Shown: positions 26,749 through 36,115 of the stretch, piece by piece | Numbering within the stretch: position 1 is the first letter of the stretch | Layout: every line of letters begins with the position of its first letter | DNA from: an uncultured Acidobacteriota bacterium | Lineage (GTDB): Bacteria; Acidobacteriota; Terriglobia; UBA7540 | Direction of reading: 5' to 3' | Length of the DNA stretch: 55,125 nucleotides | NCBI GenBank assembly: GCA_937900045.1 | Contig: CALCEB010000238.1 | Span: forward strand, 1-55,125 | Program-made: the position numbers and the translations under genes | The notes under the pieces: model-generated | What the model was told of the DNA's origin: nothing | Database searches by the model: none | Seen by the model: only the letters and a program-made list of their open reading frames with translations

Positions 26749-29583
26749 TTACTTCACCTTCGGGTTGCGGGGCAGACTCACCATGTTTGCGAAAATGCGA
26801 TAAGCGCCGGGGACTCCTTCCGGCAGCTCCCTGTAAAAGGCATAAGCGTTGTAGATGTAAATGCCCTTTCCGAAGCGCGCATAGAGCAATCCACCCTTCT
26901 GAGGATCCTGGCCAGGATCGTGCGTCTCGATCAGCGCCGTGTAATGCGGATCCCAGGACTTCATGAATTTCGATCCACGTTCCTCAACCCAACCCTTGAA
27001 GTCATTTTCTGTGATCTTGTTGGGCCAGTTGAAAACAGGATTCGAAGGATCAAGGATCGCAACCTTGGAGGTTTCGTCCGTCACTTCTTCTGGATCGCGG
27101 GTCATGGTGTAGGGATAAGGACCGTAGTTGTGATCGAACTCCGGAGTATTGTATTGCACCACCACTATGCCGCCGTTCTTCACATAATTCAGAACGCGGC
27201 CGTTGTAAGTGATCAGATCCTGGCGCACGGCATAAGTGCGCACGCCCATCAGGATGATGTCATATTTGGAGAGGTCGCCACCTGCAAGATCCGCGTTGGT
27301 AAGGAGATGAGCGTGAATGCCAAGGTTTTCGAGAGATTCCGGAACCTCGTCGCCACTACCCATGATATAGCCCACGTTCAAGCCCTTCGCGGTTTTCACA
27401 TCCACTCCGGTGGTGCGGTAGGCGGACGGCCGGTAAAGACCATAAGGGCGCAGGCCCGGATAGCCCACGGTACGATCGCCCTCCCTGTATTCGTTCCCGT
27501 CATAGGAGGCAATAGCCGTAATGGTGTAAGACTTTTCCGCGAGGTTCTTGGGAATGACCTTGAACGCTGCGGGCTGATCCTCACCATCCTTCGCTGTAGA
27601 GAAGGTTGCCGTAGAGGGATCGGCGGTCCAGCCCGCCGGCAAATCTAGCCGCACGGAGCCGTGAGCCGGGCCTTTGACGTTGCTGTGAATCAGGGCATTC
27701 AGCCGGAACGATTTGGCTTCGAGCGGAATGATGCCGGATCGCGGCGAAATCCAGACGGAAATTGCCGGCCCCACGACCAAAGGGTTCAGAACTGTTCCAG
27801 GCCCCGTAAGCCGCGAGACTGACTGAACCGCTTCTCCCATACGGAATGGAACGCCTTGGTAACTCATCTCCACCCAGGCGTCCAGAGGATAGGGGGCCAG
27901 TGGCAGGTTCAGGTATTGCGGTTCGATGATGTCGTAGTAGGGCTGCTCAATGTCAGGGCGCGTGAAATAGGGTTTGGAGAGAGCTGCATCGCGAGGCACA
28001 GAGACTTTGAAGCGCACATCCTGGGTTTTATCATTGGAAAGCGTGGCGGCAGCAGCATTTTCGGGGTTGATGTTCCAATCTTTTCTCTGCGCGGCAGCAA
28101 GCCAGACCCGGTTCAGTTGAATCGTAGCGGGACTCTGGTCCGCCACATGGACATTCACCCAGAATTGCTGGCCGGGAATGGCGATCTGGAAACTGGGGGG
28201 CGTGCCGAAGAAGCGTGCAAACATCCCGGTGGGTGGGTGCTCCGGCGCGATGTTGGCCTGCATGGAGATGCCGAGGGCTTCCGAAAGTGCGACGTTGAAT
28301 TGAGTTTCTTTCACGCCCAGCTCGTGCAGCAGGTTGTATTTCGAATCATCGGTCAGTTGGCTTGCCTGAACCTGCCCAATCAATTGCCGGGTCTCCTTCA
28401 ATCCCACCGCCAAATCCGGCGCCACCCGCTCCGGGTGGGCGGCGCTGAAGACCTTCATGGCCTCTTCCACGCGCTGATTGACCCGCGAGAGCCCTTGCTT
28501 CAGAAATCCAGCATCACCGCCGTGGGCAAGGCTGGCGATGCCTGCCAGTGAAGTATCGATTCCCTCAAAGAATGATTTTTCCTGATCCGGAACATGAACG
28601 CGGGAACCAAAGCGATGGTAGGGACTCATTTCCGGGCCGGCATCGGGAATCGAGGGCCCTCCGTTCTGCGATTTCTGCATACCCAGGCCTTGGCGTGAAA
28701 GCTGGACGTAGGAAAGACCCAGCACCGGATCATAGTTCCCTTCAGGAATCTGCACGTTGGCCTTCACCGCGCCGGGCTCCCAGCGTTTGTGAATATAATC
28801 GTAGACGCCGGCGGGCGTCCACTTGTGATTGGCGTAGTCATAGACGCCCTTCCTATTGACGGCGCCTTCCTCCAGAAAAAATGGAACGCGGGCGTATTCC
28901 TTGACCGGCGCCCAAGGCCGCAACCCGGCTTTGATTTGATCCGGAAACCGGGAAGGGTCCGCAGCAGCATCGAACACTTCCTGCGCCATCTGTCCCGCCA
29001 CCTGATGGTTGCCGTGGCCATCCGCGGGCCCACCGACAAAAACCGAGGTGATAACCAGAGGCCGTGTCATGCGCACGACGCGCACCACGTCATAGAGCAC
29101 GCGGTCGTGTCCCCACTTGGAAAGAGCTTCCTCCTTGGTCTTGGAGAAGCCGTAATCAATCACTCGCGTCCAGTATTGGTGAACACCGTAATAGCGGCCG
29201 GCGGCCAACAACTCCTGGGTGCGAACCAGGCCCAGGGCGTCAAAATAATCCGGTGACATCACGTTGGCGCCGCCTTCGCCGCGGTTGAGCGTGAGCAAGG
29301 TTACACGAGCGCCTTGGCCTCTCGATTCGTAAGTCAACATGCCGCCGTCTTCGTCATCGGGGTGGGCCGTGACCATGAGCAGGCTGGCGCGGGTGTGGAG
29401 CTTGAGTAGCATCTGCCAGAGCGCCGCAGCGCCGCGACCGGCGGGGATGGGAAGAGCGTCCGGCGACGGCTGGAGGAATGTGGCATCCTGGTTCGGGCCT
29501 CCCCAGATGAGTAGGCCCGGAACGAGCAGGGCCGCCAGTACCAGAGCTGGAATGCAAGCGCGCTTGCCGAAGTGGTCTCCCAT
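26749..29583 (-). CDS. PIG-L/LmbE-family deacetylase fused to a C-terminal glutamine-amidotransferase-like domain
   Basis: 944 residues from ATG 29583, chosen because GAGGAGG precedes it and because a TTGACA promoter lies between it and the more upstream ATG (29712). Signal peptide/anchor, then the PIG-L zinc site AHPDDED (73-79) and HGNHQ (190-194); these enzymes remove N-acetyl groups from sugars with a Zn2+-bound water. A beta-sandwich middle region (PAGWTADPSTATF, NEW3-like) follows. The C-terminal 230 residues (SKYDIILMGVRTYAVRQDL, GGIVVVQYNT) look like a class-I glutamine-amidotransferase-like or ThuA-like fold without an obvious nucleophile Cys. A periplasmic role on N-acetylated glycans is inferred. 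Confidence 0.85.
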   Translation of the reverse strand: MGDHFGKRACIPALVLAALLVPGLLIWGGPNQDATFLQPSPDALPIPAGRGAAALWQMLLKLHTRASLLMVTAHPDDEDGGMLTYESRGQGARVTLLTLNRGEGGANVMSPDYFDALGLVRTQELLAAGRYYGVHQYWTRVIDYGFSKTKEEALSKWGHDRVLYDVVRVVRMTRPLVITSVFVGGPADGHGNHQVAGQMAQEVFDAAADPSRFPDQIKAGLRPWAPVKEYARVPFFLEEGAVNRKGVYDYANHKWTPAGVYDYIHKRWEPGAVKANVQIPEGNYDPVLGLSYVQLSRQGLGMQKSQNGGPSIPDAGPEMSPYHRFGSRVHVPDQEKSFFEGIDTSLAGIASLAHGGDAGFLKQGLSRVNQRVEEAMKVFSAAHPERVAPDLAVGLKETRQLIGQVQASQLTDDSKYNLLHELGVKETQFNVALSEALGISMQANIAPEHPPTGMFARFFGTPPSFQIAIPGQQFWVNVHVADQSPATIQLNRVWLAAAQRKDWNINPENAAAATLSNDKTQDVRFKVSVPRDAALSKPYFTRPDIEQPYYDIIEPQYLNLPLAPYPLDAWVEMSYQGVPFRMGEAVQSVSRLTGPGTVLNPLVVGPAISVWISPRSGIIPLEAKSFRLNALIHSNVKGPAHGSVRLDLPAGWTADPSTATFSTAKDGEDQPAAFKVIPKNLAEKSYTITAIASYDGNEYREGDRTVGYPGLRPYGLYRPSAYRTTGVDVKTAKGLNVGYIMGSGDEVPESLENLGIHAHLLTNADLAGGDLSKYDIILMGVRTYAVRQDLITYNGRVLNYVKNGGIVVVQYNTPEFDHNYGPYPYTMTRDPEEVTDETSKVAILDPSNPVFNWPNKITENDFKGWVEERGSKFMKSWDPHYTALIETHDPGQDPQKGGLLYARFGKGIYIYNAYAFYRELPEGVPGAYRIFANMVSLPRNPKVK

Positions 29584-29671
29584 TGTTCCTCCTCGATTCC
29601 GGTTTCTAAAAATCTGCCGCACAAACCCCCGGCCGCATTTCGTCTCGCCCTGAAACGTCAAGCGACTCGCA

Positions 29672-29700
29672 AGACTACACGCCTCAATCCACCTTGTCAA
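29672..29700 (-). promoter_or_regulatory. Sigma-70 promoter of the PIG-L gene
   Basis: TTGACA (29700-29695) and TAGTCT (29677-29672) with a 17-bp spacer on the minus strand. Predicted leader about 80 nt. Confidence 0.55.
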
Positions 29701-29822
29701 GGGAAACCCCAAAACGTTACGGTAGCCGGTGGCAGCACGAGTAGGGCCAGGGACCGGCTGGACTTGTCGTGGGCGGGTTGAAGGACCTCTTTGCAGGCCA
29801 ACTTTTTTGATGAAGTTTCTGC

Positions 29823-29851
29823 TTGACAGAAAGAAAAGAGAGGGCTAAAGT
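29823..29851 (+). promoter_or_regulatory. Sigma-70 promoter of the second TonB receptor
   Basis: TTGACA (29823-29828), 17-bp spacer, TAAAGT (29846-29851). Predicted start near 29858 and a leader of about 210 nt. Confidence 0.6.
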
Positions 29852-29866
29852 GGTGAGCGTTAAGCG

Positions 29867-29880
29867 CCGAATCGATTCGG
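29867..29880. promoter_or_regulatory. Perfect 14-bp CG-centred palindrome, LacI-type operator candidate
   Basis: CCGAATCGATTCGG is fully palindromic with a central CG, at about +9 to +22 of the predicted receptor transcript. The position mirrors that of the operator at 11087-11098, although the half-site sequence differs, so a different LacI-family repressor is expected. Confidence 0.5.
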
Positions 29881-30067
29881 GTTCAAAACCAGGAACTGGA
29901 AATACAGCAAGATTGGAACGTCTCCTTTGCCGCGTGCTCCGTGCCGGTTCCTCCGCGAGGAATGAGGCGGGCACGGTGGCCTTAAGCCTGAATTCCACCG
30001 GGTGTGGGACAAAAGTCATGAGGGTTTAGGAAGGTATATCCGAAACCTTACCTGGAAGGAGCACCGC

Positions 30068-33000
30068 ATGTCTAAAGGCAGCCGGAAGTGGAATCTCACC
30101 TTAGCCCTGAGCGCGAGTCTGGGGATCGCATGTATCCTTGCCAATCCTCTCTTCGCACAAATCGACCGGGGAACAATTGTCGGCACCGTGCGGGACTCGA
30201 GCGGGGCAATTGTACCCAATGCCACGGTGGTGGTCACGAACACCGCAACCAAGACCAACACAACGAGCCAGACGGACCAGACCGGGGCCTATCAAGCCCT
30301 CGCCTTGAACCCTGGCACCTACACGGTCTCGGCCAGCGCCAAGGGGTTCAATGAGGAAGTGAGAACCGGCGTCGTAGTCCACGTGCAGTCCAGGGTCCTG
30401 GCGGATTTTACACTTCGAGTGGGCCAGGTCCGGCAGGAAGTGCAGGTGGTTTCGACCGCGGCACAACTTCAGACCCAGACCGCGGACATGGGTTTTATCG
30501 TCGGGAGCCGGTCCATCAACGATCTGCCGCTAAACGGGCGGCGTTATGCCGACCTTGCCCTGCTCGAGCCCGGTGTGCAGAAAGACTATTCGCCCAACAA
30601 TCCTGCGCCCGACCGCTTCAGCGTCAATGGGAACAATGAACTGCAGAATGATTTCCTGCTGGACGGGGTTTGGAACAATTCCGGCTCGGAAAACCTCCAG
30701 GAATTTTCGGTGCAGGTGGTTCAACCTCCGCCCGACGCCCTTCAGGAATTCAATCTCCAAACCCGCACCTATTCCGCCGAGTTCGGGAATTCAGCCGGCG
30801 CGGTGATCAATGCCTCGCTCAAGTCTGGGGCGAATCAATTTCATGGCGACCTCTGGGAATTTGTGCGCAACGACGCCCTTGACGCCAACTACTTTTTCAA
30901 TAACGCCAGCGGCCTTCCAATTGGCCACTTTTCGGAGAACGTTTACGGCGGCACCATCGGCGGCCCCATCCGCAAGGATAAGACTTTCTTCTTTTTTGAC
31001 TACCAGGATTTGACCAGCCGCGAAGCCACGACGGTCCAGTCTACCGTACCCACCCCGGCCATGAAGAGTGGCGACTTCAGTGAATTAAATTTCCCCCTTC
31101 AAGCTTCCCAGGTCGCTGGCCAGGCCGGGTGTGTGGAGAAAAATGTTATCCAGCAAAGTTGCTTGAGCACGGTCGGAATGAAGCTGGCGGCCCTATACCC
31201 AAATCCCAACATTCCAGGCCAGGTTGCCTTGGAAGGGACGCCGGGAAGCTTTACGGACGCCAACAATTATCAATACCAAGCCTCGGTTCCCACGGACACC
31301 TGGTCACTGGACGGCCGCATCGATAACAACATCAACCAAAAGAACCGTATCTTTGGAAGCTACAGTTACTACCACGTCAGCCGCCAGGACCCGCCGTGGA
31401 CGGCCAACCCCTTGGCTGGCAATGGGAACTTCGCAACTCAGTACCGCATTCACGGGCAATTAGCCTCCGTCGCTTGGGAAGATACTCTTTCCAATGACAT
31501 GTTGAACTCGCTGCACGTGGGGTTCGCGCGCGATTTTGCCCATAGCGATCCGATTGGGGTGGCGCTAGGCACCTCTGCCGCCCCTAGTTTCGGGTTGCAG
31601 GGCATTCCGGTCGGGCCGAACACCGCAGGCCTTCCCCCCATTAACATTAATGGCCTCACGCGGCTGGGCACCTCGCCTTGGAGGCCCCAATCTCAAATTT
31701 CCCAGGCCTGGCAGCTCCTGGAAAGTCTTGACTGGCTTCGGGGAGATCACAGCCTCAAGTTTGGTTATCAGTTCCTGCACACGAGTGATAATTTCCTCGA
31801 CATCGAATCGCCTCAAGGCCAGATCACTGCGGACGGCATCTACACGGCAGGCGGAAACTTCGGTTTACCAGATTTCCTGCTTGGCAACATCGATTCAATT
31901 TCATTCACAACGCCGTTGGTCGTCCATAATTACCAGGTGGGACACGCGCTTTATGCACAAGACACGTGGCGAATCCGGCCAACCTTAACGTTCAATTATG
32001 GACTGCGTTATGAGCTCTTTTCACCCTGGCTGAACCACCAGAACCAGGAATCGAATTTCAGTCCGGCGAGCGGCGGTCAGATCGTTCCAGTCGCCGCCAA
32101 TGCCAGCGGCTGGTATTCAAGGAGTCTGATCCATCCGGATTACACGGACTTCGCTCCGCGCCTCGGCTTCGCCTACCATCCGTTCCAGAAAGTGGTTTTC
32201 CGCGGTGGTTATGGAATCTTCTACCAGCCTTTCGATCGCATCGGGTCTGAAGCCGTCACCGCGTTGAATCCTCCGTTTCTCATTAATGGGAGCCTCAGCC
32301 AATCGCTGGGAACCAACACCCCGCAGATGTTTCTCCAAACCGGCTTTCCCGCCTCGGAGTTCAACCCCTCGATCGTCAACTTGACCCAACTGCAAATTCG
32401 CGCCCAGGACCCCAATCAAAAGACCCCTTATGTGGAGCAGGTGAGTTTCGGGCCGGAAATCCAGATCAATAGCAGCACGTTATTCGATTTGGTTTACGTG
32501 GGCAACTGGGGACGATATGAGGATCGATTGAGAAATTATAATCAGGGGGTCGTGACGGGATTTGCCGCTGATGGGAATCCCCTTGTCAGCTTTCCGTATG
32601 CCAATCTCAACACCAGCACGCTTGCTGAAAGCGGCGCCGGCAACCACGCATTCCTTGAAACGGCCACTTTTGACGGCAACGCCGATTACAACGCTTTGCA
32701 ATTCTCGTTGCGAAAGACGTTCTCAAAAGGTGTGACCTACGAAGTGAACTATACCTGGAGCCACGGTTTGGCGAACTACGGCGACAATCTCACTTCCAAT
32801 CCGTTTCCTCAAAACGCCTATAACTACACCAATGAAATGAGCAATTCCAACGTCGATGTCGAAAACCGCTTTGTCAGTAACTTCCTGTGGCAGTTGCCCT
32901 TCGGTCCAGGAAAGCGTTTCTTCGCGAACTCCGGGTCTGCGAGCAAGCTCTTGGGAGACTGGCAATTCAACGGCATTGTTACGATCCAGAGTGGCATCCC

Positions 33001-33454
33001 CTTTGACGTGTTTGCACCGGATGAAACCAGCACGGGGCCTGGGCACGCTTCCTACGCCAATTGCATTGGAAACGCCTTTGCCGGTTCCACCGACAGTCCT
33101 GGGGGTTACATTCCGGGCGGCGGGGGCTTTTTCATGAATCCGGCGGGATTCTCCATCCCTGCACTAGGGACGTTCGGCTCGTGCCCGCCCAATGTACTCC
33201 ACGGCCCAGGACTGGGAGTTGCGGACTTGAGTTTGTTTAAGGAATTTCAATTGACTGAAAGCAAGCGGTTGGAATTCCGCGCCGAATTCTTCAATGCTTT
33301 GAACCACCCCAACTTCGGAACCCCGAATTCCAACATTGCGTTCCCAGGATCGTTCGGCCAGGTCACCAACACCATTGCTCCAATTCTCGGCCAAAACTCC
33401 GGCGGGCCAGGAGACCCTAGAGAAATTCAATTCGCTTTGAAGTTCTATTTCTGA
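30068..33454 (+). CDS. TonB-dependent receptor, Oar-like, with carboxypeptidase-regulatory-like domain
   Basis: 1128 residues from ATG 30068 (MSKGSRKWN), preceded by GGAAGGAG; an in-frame ATG at 30002 lacks such a site. Signal peptide ends near LFAQ. CarboxypepD_reg-like domain (DRGTIVGTVRDSSGAIVPNA; GTYTVSASAKGFNEEV), plug (NDLPLNGRRYADLALLEPGV; ALQEFNLQTRTYSAEFGNSA), then a beta-barrel ending FALKFYF, the aromatic C-terminus needed for outer-membrane insertion. It is a paralogue of the receptor at 11.2 kb with the same architecture. There is no SusD partner or enzyme in the same operon. A CG-centred palindrome after its promoter suggests LacI-family control. Confidence 0.92.
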   Translation: MSKGSRKWNLTLALSASLGIACILANPLFAQIDRGTIVGTVRDSSGAIVPNATVVVTNTATKTNTTSQTDQTGAYQALALNPGTYTVSASAKGFNEEVRTGVVVHVQSRVLADFTLRVGQVRQEVQVVSTAAQLQTQTADMGFIVGSRSINDLPLNGRRYADLALLEPGVQKDYSPNNPAPDRFSVNGNNELQNDFLLDGVWNNSGSENLQEFSVQVVQPPPDALQEFNLQTRTYSAEFGNSAGAVINASLKSGANQFHGDLWEFVRNDALDANYFFNNASGLPIGHFSENVYGGTIGGPIRKDKTFFFFDYQDLTSREATTVQSTVPTPAMKSGDFSELNFPLQASQVAGQAGCVEKNVIQQSCLSTVGMKLAALYPNPNIPGQVALEGTPGSFTDANNYQYQASVPTDTWSLDGRIDNNINQKNRIFGSYSYYHVSRQDPPWTANPLAGNGNFATQYRIHGQLASVAWEDTLSNDMLNSLHVGFARDFAHSDPIGVALGTSAAPSFGLQGIPVGPNTAGLPPININGLTRLGTSPWRPQSQISQAWQLLESLDWLRGDHSLKFGYQFLHTSDNFLDIESPQGQITADGIYTAGGNFGLPDFLLGNIDSISFTTPLVVHNYQVGHALYAQDTWRIRPTLTFNYGLRYELFSPWLNHQNQESNFSPASGGQIVPVAANASGWYSRSLIHPDYTDFAPRLGFAYHPFQKVVFRGGYGIFYQPFDRIGSEAVTALNPPFLINGSLSQSLGTNTPQMFLQTGFPASEFNPSIVNLTQLQIRAQDPNQKTPYVEQVSFGPEIQINSSTLFDLVYVGNWGRYEDRLRNYNQGVVTGFAADGNPLVSFPYANLNTSTLAESGAGNHAFLETATFDGNADYNALQFSLRKTFSKGVTYEVNYTWSHGLANYGDNLTSNPFPQNAYNYTNEMSNSNVDVENRFVSNFLWQLPFGPGKRFFANSGSASKLLGDWQFNGIVTIQSGIPFDVFAPDETSTGPGHASYANCIGNAFAGSTDSPGGYIPGGGGFFMNPAGFSIPALGTFGSCPPNVLHGPGLGVADLSLFKEFQLTESKRLEFRAEFFNALNHPNFGTPNSNIAFPGSFGQVTNTIAPILGQNSGGPGDPREIQFALKFYF

Positions 33455-33488
33455 AGTAATGCTCATCAGTTGATAAGACGCAAGAGCG

Positions 33489-33521
33489 CCGCATCCCGGC
33501 AACGAATGTTCCGGGATGCGG
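33489..33521. terminator. Strong hairpin after the second TonB receptor
   Basis: The 11-bp arms CCGCATCCCGG and CCGGGATGCGG are perfectly complementary with an 11-nt loop, 35 bp after the stop codon. No T tract, so it is a transcript-end or processing hairpin rather than a textbook terminator. Confidence 0.5.
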
Positions 33522-33615
33522 GCCCAGCCCCGGAATCCCGGCCTGAAGTCTGGCCCTGCGCCAAATAGGTTACTGCCCAAGGGGATTTCCAACAGCATGG
33601 TTCGCCTGCTTATCG

Positions 33616-33621
33616 TATAAT
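33616..33621 (+). promoter_or_regulatory. -10 element placing the urease transcript start at the ureA ATG
   Basis: A perfect TATAAT ends 8 bases before the ATG at 33630, and no Shine-Dalgarno sequence is present. The transcript would start at or within two bases of the start codon, that is, leaderless. The -35 is not recognisable. Confidence 0.45.
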
Positions 33622-33629
33622 CCCCTGTC

Positions 33630-33932
33630 ATGCACCTGACTCCCCGTGAGATTGAAAAGCTCCTGATTGCCACGGCGGCGGAAGTGGCCCGCAAGCGGCG
33701 GGCGCGCGGCCTGAAGCTCAACTACCCGGAGGCTCTGGCCCTCATCACGGCCGAGCTTCTGGAGGCCATCCGCGACGGCCGCTCGGTTTCGGACCTGATG
33801 GAATTGGGCGGCGCCATCCTGACCCGCGAAGACGTGATGGAGGGCGTGCCTGAGATGCTGCGTGAAGTACAGGTGGAAGGCACTTTCCCGGACGGAACCA
33901 AGCTCGTGACAATCCATCATCCGGTCCGGTGA
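33630..33932 (+). CDS. ureA: Urease subunit gamma
   Basis: 100 residues, the normal length of separate bacterial gamma subunits. Typical sequence throughout: MHLTPREIEKLLIATAAEVA, KLNYPEALALITAELLEAIR, and DVMEGVPEMLREVQVEGTFP followed by the C-terminal KLVTIHHP. It assembles with UreB and UreC into the cytoplasmic (alpha-beta-gamma)3 enzyme that hydrolyses urea to ammonia and carbamate. It is the first gene of ureABCEFGD. There is no ribosome binding site, and a -10 box lies immediately upstream. Confidence 0.97.
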   Translation: MHLTPREIEKLLIATAAEVARKRRARGLKLNYPEALALITAELLEAIRDGRSVSDLMELGGAILTREDVMEGVPEMLREVQVEGTFPDGTKLVTIHHPVR

Positions 33933-34005
33933 CACGGGATGGCAAAAGCCGCCACGCGCTGCCCTGCCAGCGGCCTGGCAAATTCGCCATCCCAAATGAA
34001 TAGCA

Positions 34006-34389
34006 ATGGGAAACCCCATGATTCCTGGTGAATACTTGCTTGCAGATAGTCCCATCGCGGCGAATGCGGGACGGCGCGTAGTTCAAGTGATCGTCGAGAA
34101 TACCGGCGACCGTCCCATTCAAGTGGGATCGCACTTCCATTTCTTCGAGGTGAACCGGGCATTGAGGTTTGACCGCTCTCAAGGTTTCGGCATGCGCCTG
34201 AACATTCCAGCCGGGACGGCGCTTCGTTTTGAACCCGGCGAGGCCAAGAGCGTTGCCCTGGTAGAGATCGCTGGGAATAGAACGGTTCATGGCATGAATA
34301 GCTTGACCAACGGAAGAACCGACGCTTCAAACCTCAGCAACTCATTGAAGCGGGCTGAACAACTCGGTTTTGGGGAGCCGCGGCGATGA
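34006..34389 (+). CDS. ureB: Urease subunit beta
   Basis: 127 residues with the family signatures IPGEYLLADSPI, VENTGDRPIQVGSHFHFFEV, NIPAGTALRFEPGE and the C-terminal VHGMNSLTN. The last 25 residues (NLSNSLKRAEQLGFGEPRR) extend the core, as in many separate beta subunits. An internal ATG at 34018 (MIPGEY) is an alternative start. It is separated from ureA by 73 bp and overlaps ureC by 4 bp, so beta and alpha are translationally coupled. Confidence 0.97.
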   Translation: MGNPMIPGEYLLADSPIAANAGRRVVQVIVENTGDRPIQVGSHFHFFEVNRALRFDRSQGFGMRLNIPAGTALRFEPGEAKSVALVEIAGNRTVHGMNSLTNGRTDASNLSNSLKRAEQLGFGEPRR

Positions 34390-36104
34390 GTCTCCAAATC
34401 CCACGGCGGCAATATGCGGAACTCTATGGCCCTACCACGGGCGACAGAATCCGCCTCGCCGATACCGGTCTTTTCATTGAGGTGGAGCGTGATTTCACGC
34501 ACCCTGGGGACGAGGCGGTGTTTGGCGGCGGTAAAGTGCTGCGCGACGGCATGGGGCAATCGGCCACCGCGACCTCGGTCAATGGCGCGTTGGACCTGGT
34601 AGTCACCAACGCCGTAATCCTGGACCATGGGGGCATCGTCAAGGCCGACATTGGAATTTGCGGGGGGCGAATCGTTGCAATCGGCAAGGCAGGGAATCCC
34701 GATGTGATGGCGGGCGTCACGCCGGGGATGGTGATTGGCGCTGGCACGGAGGTCATCGCGGGCGAGGGCTGCATCGTGACGGCAGGAGGCATCGATTCGC
34801 ACGTTCATTTCATCTGCCCGCAGCTTGTGGAGACGGCGCTTTCCGCAGGATTGACGACTCTCATTGGCGGAGGTACCGGTCCGGCAACGGGCACCAATGC
34901 CACCACCTGCACGCCGGGTCCGTGGAATATCCATCGCATGATTCAGTCCGCCGAGGGCCTGCCGGTCAACCTCGGCTTTCTTGGCAAGGGTAATGCTTCC
35001 ACTCCGGCGCCGCTCGCTGAGCAGATTGAGGCGGGTGCCATCGGCGTAAAGCTGCATGAGGATTGGGGGACCACTCCCGCCGCCATCGACTGCGCCCTGT
35101 CCGTAGCGGAAGAGTACGACGTGCAGGTGGCCATCCACACGGACACGCTCAATGAATCCGGCTTCGTGCAGGATTCCATCGCGGCGTTCAAGGGCCGCAC
35201 GATTCACACCTATCATACCGAGGGCGCGGGCGGCGGCCACGCTCCGGATATCATCCGGGTCTGCGGTGAAGCCAACTGCCTTCCTTCATCCACCAATCCC
35301 ACCATGCCCTTCACGGTGAACACCCTGACGGAACACTTGGACATGCTGATGGTTTGCCATCACCTGAATCCCTCCATCCCGGAAGACGTCGCCTTTGCCG
35401 AATCGAGAATCCGGGCGGAAACCATCGCAGCCGAGGACGTGCTTCACGATCTTGGCGCGATCAGCATGATGTCCTCTGATTCACAAGCGATGGGAAGAAT
35501 CGGGGAAGTCATCATCCGCACGTGGCAGACGGCGGACAAGATGAAGCGGCAGCGCGGTCCGTTGCCGGGAGAGAAAGCCGACGCGGACAATTTGCGCGCT
35601 CGCCGCTACGTATCAAAATACACCATCAATCCGGCGATTGCCCACGGCGTGTCGCATGAAGTGGGCTCGGTGGAGGCTGGTAAGCTGGCGGACTTGGTCC
35701 TATGGAAACCCGCATTTTTCGGGGTCAAACCGGAGTTGGTTATCAAGGGCGGATTCATCGCATGGTCAGTGATGGGTGATCCCAACGCTTCGATCCCCAC
35801 ACCCCAGCCGGTGCGTTACCGGCCGATGTTTGGCAGCGTGGGGAAGGCGCTCCAGGCCACTTCTGTGACGTTTGTTTCAAAAGCCGCGCTCGAAGCTGGA
35901 ATTCCAAGCCGCTTGGGTCTTCAGAAGCAGATTGTGGCCGTCAGCCGCTGCCGTGGCCTGACCAAGCGGGACATGATCCATAACAATGCGCTGCCTCGCA
36001 TGGAGGTCGATTCGGAAACCTACGAGGTGCGAGCCGATGGCCAATTGTTGACGTGCGAACCTGCTACTACCTTGCCGATGGCGCAGCGATATTTCTTGTT
36101 TTGA
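34386..36104 (+). CDS. ureC: Urease subunit alpha (catalytic)
   Basis: 572 residues, full length. All nickel-site residues are present: His139 and His141 (SHVHF), the carbamylated Lys222 (GVKLHEDWG), His251 (AIHTDTLNE), His277 (HTYHTEGAGGGHAPD) and Asp365 (MSSDSQAMGR). The flap Cys324-His325 (MVCHHLNPS), which closes over the substrate, is also intact. The numbering is offset by +5 from Klebsiella urease. The enzyme should therefore be active once the accessory proteins insert nickel. ureE starts 11 bp downstream. Confidence 0.98.
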   Translation: MSLQIPRRQYAELYGPTTGDRIRLADTGLFIEVERDFTHPGDEAVFGGGKVLRDGMGQSATATSVNGALDLVVTNAVILDHGGIVKADIGICGGRIVAIGKAGNPDVMAGVTPGMVIGAGTEVIAGEGCIVTAGGIDSHVHFICPQLVETALSAGLTTLIGGGTGPATGTNATTCTPGPWNIHRMIQSAEGLPVNLGFLGKGNASTPAPLAEQIEAGAIGVKLHEDWGTTPAAIDCALSVAEEYDVQVAIHTDTLNESGFVQDSIAAFKGRTIHTYHTEGAGGGHAPDIIRVCGEANCLPSSTNPTMPFTVNTLTEHLDMLMVCHHLNPSIPEDVAFAESRIRAETIAAEDVLHDLGAISMMSSDSQAMGRIGEVIIRTWQTADKMKRQRGPLPGEKADADNLRARRYVSKYTINPAIAHGVSHEVGSVEAGKLADLVLWKPAFFGVKPELVIKGGFIAWSVMGDPNASIPTPQPVRYRPMFGSVGKALQATSVTFVSKAALEAGIPSRLGLQKQIVAVSRCRGLTKRDMIHNNALPRMEVDSETYEVRADGQLLTCEPATTLPMAQRYFLF

Positions 36105-36115
36105 CCGGATGCGAA

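Noticed and set aside
30002..30067. Upstream ATG start for the second TonB receptor
   Set aside because: No ribosome binding site, and the added residues precede a normal signal peptide; ATG 30068 has GGAAGGAG.
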